The notes below the pieces were generated by a model. It had not been told where the DNA came from and did no database searches. It saw only the letters and a program-made list of their open reading frames with translations. The translations under genes and the position numbers were made by a program. Of a stretch of 64,000 nt of DNA, positions 58,685-64,000 are shown one piece after another. Source of the DNA: UBA6898 sp964463135 (GTDB lineage: Bacteria > Nitrospirota > Thermodesulfovibrionia > Thermodesulfovibrionales > UBA6898); NCBI GenBank assembly GCA_964463135.1, contig CAYXBA010000012.1, forward strand, positions 1 through 64,000, written 5' to 3'. How positions within the stretch are numbered: the stretch's first letter is position 1; each line of letters starts with the position of its first letter.

Positions 58685-58960
58685 ATGACAAAAGCAGAAA
58701 TGATTGAAAAGATCGCTGCGGGCGCAGGTCTTAGCAAGGCAGATGCTTCAAGGGCGCTGGACGCATCACTTGATGCAGTTAAGGGAGCACTGAAGAAGGG
58801 GCAGAAGGTGACACTCGTCGGCTTCGGTACATTCAGTGTTACCAAGAGAAAGGCAAGGATGGGCCGCAACCCGAGAACCGGCCAGGAGATCAAGATCGCG
58901 GCTGCAAAGACACCCAAGTTCACTGCCGGCAAGGCATTGAAGGATGCAATAAGGAAATAA
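58685..58960 (+). CDS. hup: HU-type DNA-binding protein
   Basis: A 91-residue nucleoid protein of the HU/IHF family: MTKAEMIEKIAAGAGLSKAD, core KGQKVTLVGFGTFSVTKRKA and arm RMGRNPRTGQEIKI, with the usual proline at the arm tip. It has its own promoter and terminator. HU condenses and bends DNA. Confidence 0.96.
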   Translation: MTKAEMIEKIAAGAGLSKADASRALDASLDAVKGALKKGQKVTLVGFGTFSVTKRKARMGRNPRTGQEIKIAAAKTPKFTAGKALKDAIRK

Positions 58961-58981
58961 GACCTTTCCTGAACAGGTTGG

Positions 58982-59016
58982 AAAAGGGACAAAGGGATTT
59001 GTCCCTTTTCTTTTTT
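58982..59016 (+). terminator. Rho-independent terminator of the HU gene
   Basis: AAAAGGGACAAA-GGGA-TTTGTCCCTTTT stem followed by CTTTTTT, 22 nt after the stop. Confidence 0.88.
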
Positions 59017-59038
59017 GCGCAGCAGAAGGCAGAGGACC

Positions 59039-59941
59039 ATGACAGAACAGCGAAAAAATAAGGAAGTCCCTGAAGAAATGAAATCTCATTGTATCCTTGC
59101 AGGTATTGATCTCGGTGCTGACACGAAAAAGATCGTCTCCTATGCTGCCTGTTTTTCAGCCGGGACGAAGTCATCGATCAGGCTGCTGTATGTGATCGAT
59201 TATCTTCTTACACCGCCAGCGTATCTCATGCCCTATATTGAAGAAGAGCAGAAGCGCGATGAGAAGGAACTTGAGCGCTGGAAGGCTGTTCTTGAGGCGC
59301 AGGGCATATCCTCTGATGCACGCATTATGATGGGGCGGCTGCACGACTCCTTCTTAAAAGCAATAGAAGAGTTTTCTCCGGATCTCTTGGTCATCGGGTA
59401 TCAGTCTCATGTCTTTAGGCCAAGCAGTTCAGAGCGGCTTATCAGATCCCTCGGCATGCCTATGCTGGTCGTGCGCGGGTCCAGAACGGACCTGCCGGGC
59501 GCTCCGGCTGTCAGGAAGATACTCTGTGCTGTGGATTTTTCCGACAATGCGCAGAAGGCTCTTGCGAGTGCTGCTGATTATGCCAGGGTATTTTCTGCGG
59601 ACCTTCACATTGTACATAGCATCCCTTCACATACGATCAAGAGCCAGTGGGCTGTTTGGGAAGCAGCCGGAGGGACCGGCCAGGCCCGGTTCGATCAGCA
59701 GATGGAGGCAGAGGCGGCATCAGAATTGTCAGGGATGATCCGGAAGGCTGGCCTCCAGCAGGCAGGAGAGGTGCTCCACGGGAATCCGGCAGAAACGATC
59801 TGCTCATTTGCCGAAAAGGGCGGTTATGACGTTATTGTCATGGGAGCCCGCGGCCTCTCCTATATCCAGGGAATACTTATCGGCAGCACAACAGAGTCAG
59901 TCCTCAGGTCCTCTCCCTGTCCTGTTCTCATTGTCCACTGA
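59039..59941 (+). CDS. Tandem universal stress protein
   Basis: A 300-residue protein with two Usp domains. Domain 1 (about 18-150) has GIDLGADTKK and MVVGYQ-like LLVIGYQSHVFRPSSSERLI; domain 2 (about 160-300) begins KILCAVDFSDNAQKALASAA and ends DVIVMGARGLSYIQGILIGS with TTESVLRSSPCPVLIVH, the ATP-binding G-2x-G-9x-G(S/T). Stress role is general. ATG 59039 follows AGAGGA. Its stop overlaps the next start by 1 nt. Confidence 0.9.
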   Translation: MTEQRKNKEVPEEMKSHCILAGIDLGADTKKIVSYAACFSAGTKSSIRLLYVIDYLLTPPAYLMPYIEEEQKRDEKELERWKAVLEAQGISSDARIMMGRLHDSFLKAIEEFSPDLLVIGYQSHVFRPSSSERLIRSLGMPMLVVRGSRTDLPGAPAVRKILCAVDFSDNAQKALASAADYARVFSADLHIVHSIPSHTIKSQWAVWEAAGGTGQARFDQQMEAEAASELSGMIRKAGLQQAGEVLHGNPAETICSFAEKGGYDVIVMGARGLSYIQGILIGSTTESVLRSSPCPVLIVH

Positions 59942-60960
59942 TGCTGATCTCCTTTCTCTTTCTGATATCCGGTCTTGTCCTGATCCTGTTAGCTGCTGAG
60001 TTCTTTACGAACGGCATAGAGGAGTTCGGCCGCCATTTTTCCTTTTCCCAGGCGGTCGTGGGCAGCATCTTTGCCGCGGTCGGCACTGCGCTGCCTGAAA
60101 CGATCCTGCCTGTTGTTGCGATCTTCATGTATGGCGGCGCTTCTGCAAAGGAGATCGGCGTGGGTGCAATTCTCGGCGCTCCCTTCATGCTCTCGACCCT
60201 GGCTTTTTTCCTGGTCGGCTTGACCGTGACCGTTGCTGCCCTGAGAAAAAAGCGAAATTTTGAGCTCAAGGTCGAGGCACATTCTATAAGGCGGGATCTG
60301 ATCTTCTTCCTCGCCATGTATTCGGCTGCCATCATCCTGCCCATAATCGGCGGGAAGACCCTCCTGATCCCGATATCCATTGCTCTTGTTGCAGGTTACC
60401 TGCTTTATGCTTACATGACCTTCAGAAGTGAGAGCGCTGATATGGAGCATTCAGATGGCATGTATCTGTGGCGTATTCTCCAGCGGCTCAAGTCGTCACT
60501 TTTGAACCCTAAGCCCCCTTTGCTGGTCATTCTTGTGCAGGTGGCATTGGCCCTGGCAGTGATGATAAAGGGAGCACATACTTTTGTGCAGAGCCTTGGA
60601 GTGATCTCGATCAAATTCGGTATTGATCCGCTGATCTTTGCACTTCTGCTCGCCCCGGTCGCGACTGAGCTGCCGGAGAAGTTCAACAGTGTGACCTGGA
60701 CCTGGAAGGGAAGGGATACGCTCGCCCTTGGAAATATTACCGGCGCCATGGTCTTTCAGTCGACCTTTCCGGTCTCTGTGGGGCTTATCTATACTGACTG
60801 GAATATTACCGGCATGGCTCTTTTTTCAGCAGTGCTTGCGATCGTTTCGGCGATAGCTGTCCTTGCTGTCATTACCGTGACCAGACGTATTTCACCCTTT
60901 GTCATGCTTTTCGGAGGGCTTCTCTATCTCATTTATGCCGGGGTACTTATTTTCAGATAA
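59941..60960 (+). CDS. Sodium/calcium exchanger family membrane protein
   Basis: A 339-residue membrane protein of the CaCA superfamily. The two inverted repeats with cation-binding motifs are seen: SIFAAVGTALPETILPVVAI and LAPVATELPEKFNSVTWTWK (Glu in each). About 10-11 helices. It probably exchanges Ca2+ (or another cation) against Na+ or H+. It is translationally coupled to the Usp gene by a 1-nt overlap (TGATG). Confidence 0.88.
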   Translation: MLISFLFLISGLVLILLAAEFFTNGIEEFGRHFSFSQAVVGSIFAAVGTALPETILPVVAIFMYGGASAKEIGVGAILGAPFMLSTLAFFLVGLTVTVAALRKKRNFELKVEAHSIRRDLIFFLAMYSAAIILPIIGGKTLLIPISIALVAGYLLYAYMTFRSESADMEHSDGMYLWRILQRLKSSLLNPKPPLLVILVQVALALAVMIKGAHTFVQSLGVISIKFGIDPLIFALLLAPVATELPEKFNSVTWTWKGRDTLALGNITGAMVFQSTFPVSVGLIYTDWNITGMALFSAVLAIVSAIAVLAVITVTRRISPFVMLFGGLLYLIYAGVLIFR

Positions 60961-61228
60961 AGGCCCCCTCTCTTAGAATCCTGCCGTCTGTTGCCGGTCG
61001 CTCCGGATATCGTAAAGCCGAGATCTCAATCCTAGCAGCGCTATTCTCCCTTGTCTGAACCGCTTTATCTCCGCCCTGTTTCGGAACATTAGTTAAATTG
61101 ATAAATCTTATTAAATAATCTTAATCGTTTATTCATTGTCAGTTAATGCTGATAGTGGATTATTGATAAAACATGAAAGGAACCTCCGAGCAAGGGTTGT
61201 AAAAAAACGGCAGTTATAAGGAGAAGCG

Positions 61229-64000
61229 ATGAGAAGAATTATTGTTGCATCAACATTTTTGCTATTATTGATTTTTGGTATTTATGGTTCATCGTTTGGA
61301 TTTCCGACCTATGCCAATTCATTCAAGGCCACATATCCGTCGTCACCATTGAGCAGTCTTTCCACAGTTTCAGGACAGGCGGGCAACTTATGTACTGTCT
61401 GCCACGGCGTTTCGGGCGGGACGCGGAATGCATACGGTCTCGCATATGCCGGGGCCGGCCATAATTTTGTCAATATCCAATCCGCAGATTCCGATAATGA
61501 CACCTTCTCAAATCTGACGGAAATAAATGCCGGCACATTCCCCGGAAATGCGGCCAGTTTCCCGGCAACAGCAGACACGACTGCGCCGGCTGTATCGCTC
61601 AGTGCACCGGCCAACGGGGCGAGTTATACAACAGCGCAGAGCGTAGCGATCAATGCAACGGCCTCAGACGCAGTAGGGGTGGCCAGGGTGGAGTTCTATG
61701 ACGGAGCAACGCTGCTGGGCACAGACACGACGTCGCCGTATTCGTTTAGCTGGGCGATCACCTCAGCCAACAACGGATCACACAGCCTGACGGCCAAGGC
61801 GTATGACGCAGCAGGTAATGTGGGAACATCCACGGCAGTGAGTGTGACGGTCAATATAGCAACAGCAGACACGACCGCACCGGCTGTATCGCTCAGTGCA
61901 CCGGCCAATGGGGCTAGCTATACAACAGCGCAGAGCGTCGCGATCAATGCAACGGCCTCAGACGCAGTAGGGGTGGCCAGGGTGGAGTTCTATGACGGAG
62001 CAACGCTGCTGGGCACAGACACGACGTCGCCGTATTCGTTTAGCTGGGCGATCACCTCAGCCAACAACGGATCACACAGCCTGACGGCCAAGGCGTATGA
62101 CGCAGCAGGTAATGTGGGAACATCCACGGCAGTAAGTGTGACGGTTAATATCGCAACCTCTTTGAATGGGGCAGCCCTGTATGCGACAAACTGTGAAGGC
62201 TGTCACAATCCTCTTGCATCCTCATCAAAGCTTGGCAGGACTGCAAACCAGATCCAGACAGCAATAAACAACGATACCGGCGGCATGGGCTTTCTGAACA
62301 CGCTTATACCTGCTGAGATCTCTGCTATTGCTGCAGCATTGGCGCCGCCGGCGGACACGACCGCACCGACTGTATCGCTCAGTGCACCGGCCAACGGGGC
62401 GAGCTATACAACAGCGCAGAGCGTAGCGATCAATGCAACGGCAGCAGACGCAGTAGGGGTGGCCAGGGTGGAGTTCTATGACGGAGCGACGCTGCTGGGC
62501 ACAGATACCACATCGCCGTATTCGTTTAGCTGGGCGATTACATCAGCCGGCAACGGAACACACAGCCTAAGCGCGAAGGCCTATGACGCAGCGGGCAATG
62601 TGGGGACATCCACGGCAGTGAGTGTAACGGTCAATATCGCAACAGCAGACACGACCGCACCGGCTGTATCGCTCAGTGCACCGGCCAATGGGGCTAGCTA
62701 TACAACAGCGCAGAGCGTCGCGATCAATGCAACGGCCTCAGACGCAGTAGGGGTGGCCAGGGTGGAGTTCTATGACGGAGCGACGCTGCTGGGCACAGAT
62801 ACCACATCGCCGTATTCGTTTAGCTGGGCGATTACATCAGCCGGCAACGGAACACACAGCCTAAGCGCGAAGGCCTATGACGCAGCGGGCAATGTGGGGA
62901 CATCCACGGCAGTGAGTGTGACGGTCAATATCGCAGCAGCGGACACGACCGCGCCGACCGTATCGCTCAGTGCACCGGCCAACGGGGCGAGTTATACAAC
63001 AGCGCAGAGCGTAGCGATCAATGCAACGGCAGCAGACGCAGTAGGGGTGGCCAGGGTGGAGTTCTATGACGGAGCAACGCTGCTGGGCACAGACACGACG
63101 TCGCCGTATTCGTTTAGCTGGGCGATCACCTCAGCCAACAACGGATCACACAGCCTGACGGCCAAGGCGTATGACGCAGCAGGTAATGTGGGGACATCCA
63201 CGGCAGTGAGTGTGACGATTAATATCGCAACCTCTCTGAATGGGGCAGCCCTGTATGCGACGAACTGTGAAGGCTGCCACAATCCCCTAGCATCCTCCTC
63301 AAAGCGCGGTGAAAGCGCCAACGAGATCCAGAAGGCGATCAATGAAAACAAAGGCGGCATGGGCTTCCTGAGCACGCTTACACCTGCCGAGATCTCTGCT
63401 ATTGCTGCAGCATTGGCGCCTTCGTCATCATCGTCAGACAGGAAAGCGCCGAAAATAAGATTATTTAAACTGCCCAAGAAGGCATCGTCACTGCAGGTAC
63501 CGATCATAGCATTCACAGCAATGGATGATGTCGGCGTTACGGGCTACAGGGTGTCAGAGTCTTTTGGATTCAGCGATGCTGATTGGCGTTCCACGCCTCC
63601 GTCAAGCTACACCTTTGACGGCGCCGGCAGGAAGGTCCTCTATGCTCAGGTAAAGGATGCGGCAGGAAATATATCAAAAGCAAAGGCTGCAAGGGTCATG
63701 ATAACGCTGCCAAGCGGCAGTGATCAGGGTGGTTATGATGCAGACTCTCTGCAGAAAGGATCATCAGGCCGTAAGAGTTCGTCTGCAGCGGCTCCTGTTG
63801 AGCAGATCTCGGCATATGGTCCGGCGGTTTCCCCATTAATGAGCCCTGATCTGAGCATAGCGCAGCCGGTCGCTGTTGGTTCAGTCGCCGCGGGCGGGGA
63901 TATGCTGACTCTGCAGGTGGCTCTTGCGGATCTTACATCTCCTGTGGATGTATATCTCACACTCTATTCACCGTCTGAAGGCGGCGAACCGGCGCGAGCC
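61229..64000 (+). CDS. Secreted c-type haem protein with Ig-like repeats (incomplete)
   Basis: Open from ATG 61229 (RBS AAGGAG) to the window edge, 924 codons, with no stop. A signal peptide (IIVASTFLLLLIFGIYGSSF) leads to a first haem motif CTVCHG near residue 53. Five Ig-like repeats of exactly 98 residues follow (starts at about 61571, 61865, 62351, 62645, 62939). Between repeats 2 and 3 and after repeat 5 lies a cytochrome c-like unit with CEGCHNP and a GGMGFL Met. A different region with two beta-rich segments ends the piece. It should be exported; a surface electron-transfer or adhesion role is inference. It shares no operon with its neighbours. Confidence 0.9.
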   Translation, partial: MRRIIVASTFLLLLIFGIYGSSFGFPTYANSFKATYPSSPLSSLSTVSGQAGNLCTVCHGVSGGTRNAYGLAYAGAGHNFVNIQSADSDNDTFSNLTEINAGTFPGNAASFPATADTTAPAVSLSAPANGASYTTAQSVAINATASDAVGVARVEFYDGATLLGTDTTSPYSFSWAITSANNGSHSLTAKAYDAAGNVGTSTAVSVTVNIATADTTAPAVSLSAPANGASYTTAQSVAINATASDAVGVARVEFYDGATLLGTDTTSPYSFSWAITSANNGSHSLTAKAYDAAGNVGTSTAVSVTVNIATSLNGAALYATNCEGCHNPLASSSKLGRTANQIQTAINNDTGGMGFLNTLIPAEISAIAAALAPPADTTAPTVSLSAPANGASYTTAQSVAINATAADAVGVARVEFYDGATLLGTDTTSPYSFSWAITSAGNGTHSLSAKAYDAAGNVGTSTAVSVTVNIATADTTAPAVSLSAPANGASYTTAQSVAINATASDAVGVARVEFYDGATLLGTDTTSPYSFSWAITSAGNGTHSLSAKAYDAAGNVGTSTAVSVTVNIAAADTTAPTVSLSAPANGASYTTAQSVAINATAADAVGVARVEFYDGATLLGTDTTSPYSFSWAITSANNGSHSLTAKAYDAAGNVGTSTAVSVTINIATSLNGAALYATNCEGCHNPLASSSKRGESANEIQKAINENKGGMGFLSTLTPAEISAIAAALAPSSSSSDRKAPKIRLFKLPKKASSLQVPIIAFTAMDDVGVTGYRVSESFGFSDADWRSTPPSSYTFDGAGRKVLYAQVKDAAGNISKAKAARVMITLPSGSDQGGYDADSLQKGSSGRKSSSAAAPVEQISAYGPAVSPLMSPDLSIAQPVAVGSVAAGGDMLTLQVALADLTSPVDVYLTLYSPSEGGEPARA

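Noticed and set aside
60961..61228. Riboswitch in the leader of the haem/Ig gene
   Set aside because: A short AACC/GGTT hairpin is possible around 61180-61200, but no c-di-GMP or other known core can be recognised.
61309..63516. Minus-strand frames repeated across the Ig/haem protein
   Set aside because: They are mirror images of the repeat units, which is why they share the same start MAGALSDTAGAVVSAV; no independent gene evidence.

Overview
The window is one contiguous piece of a moderate-GC Gram-negative bacterial chromosome. An anaerobe or facultative anaerobe fits best: it has a full Rnf ion-translocating oxidoreductase operon, bacteriohemerythrin, formate/nitrite and sulfur-type transporters, selenocysteine use and c-type haem domains. 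The gene content and order recall Nitrospirota or deltaproteobacterial genomes, but this is inference and no rRNA is present to confirm it.

Layout. 1-9.4 kb: a DUF1847 protein, a PilZ/DUF4388/J-domain/TPR fusion, an MnmD-type tRNA methyltransferase, an OFA-type MFS carrier and an HlyD/ABC/permease export operon. 9.4-11.5 kb: hemerythrin, DUF2249 and a CopD-like membrane protein, with a Doc toxin-antitoxin pair placed against the remnant of a thioredoxin-like gene. 11.5-14.7 kb: a cassette-like accessory array in which five same-direction copies of a 55-138 bp repeat separate an AAA/DUF4143 gene, a ParE/Phd pair, a DUF3024 gene and a small orphan gene. 14.7-19.5 kb: a nuclease island (two HNH proteins, a truncated vsr, a DUF1016 nuclease and orphans, one frameshifted). 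19.7-29 kb: a thioredoxin-reductase-like flavoprotein, dodecin, and two large hybrid histidine kinases around a YedE/TusA-like pair. 29-30.4 kb: a cyclic-nucleotide-binding domain and an FNT channel that form one reading frame if one unit of a 13-bp tandem duplication is removed. 30.5-32.4 kb: tRNA-Ala and a probable small RNA gene. 32.8-36.7 kb: a selenium/sulfur locus (ArsR regulator, a candidate new selenoprotein, TSUP transporter, selenocysteine-containing SelD, second TSUP transporter). Both selenoprotein genes contain an in-frame TGA, so a naive ORF scan splits them.

36.7-61 kb is mainly housekeeping: ROK kinase, lepA-lepB-DUF4845-ribE-ribBA-ribH-nusB, purB-purL, rnfCDGEAB, ettA, a DMT permease, prmA, hup, a tandem Usp protein and a cation exchanger. 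From 61.2 kb to the window edge runs an incomplete gene for a secreted protein that combines haem-binding CxxCH sites with five nearly identical Ig-like repeats.

The genes work together in several units. The riboflavin genes supply flavin that Rnf and dodecin need. Rnf, the YedE/TusA pair and the TSUP/SelD cluster fit anaerobic redox life with active sulfur and selenium chemistry. Hemerythrin, DUF2249 and an FNR-like site point to oxygen or nitric oxide handling. The only gene-free stretch longer than 300 bases is 32046-32394, which holds the candidate small RNA. No CRISPR array, rRNA operon, integrase or complete insertion sequence was seen.
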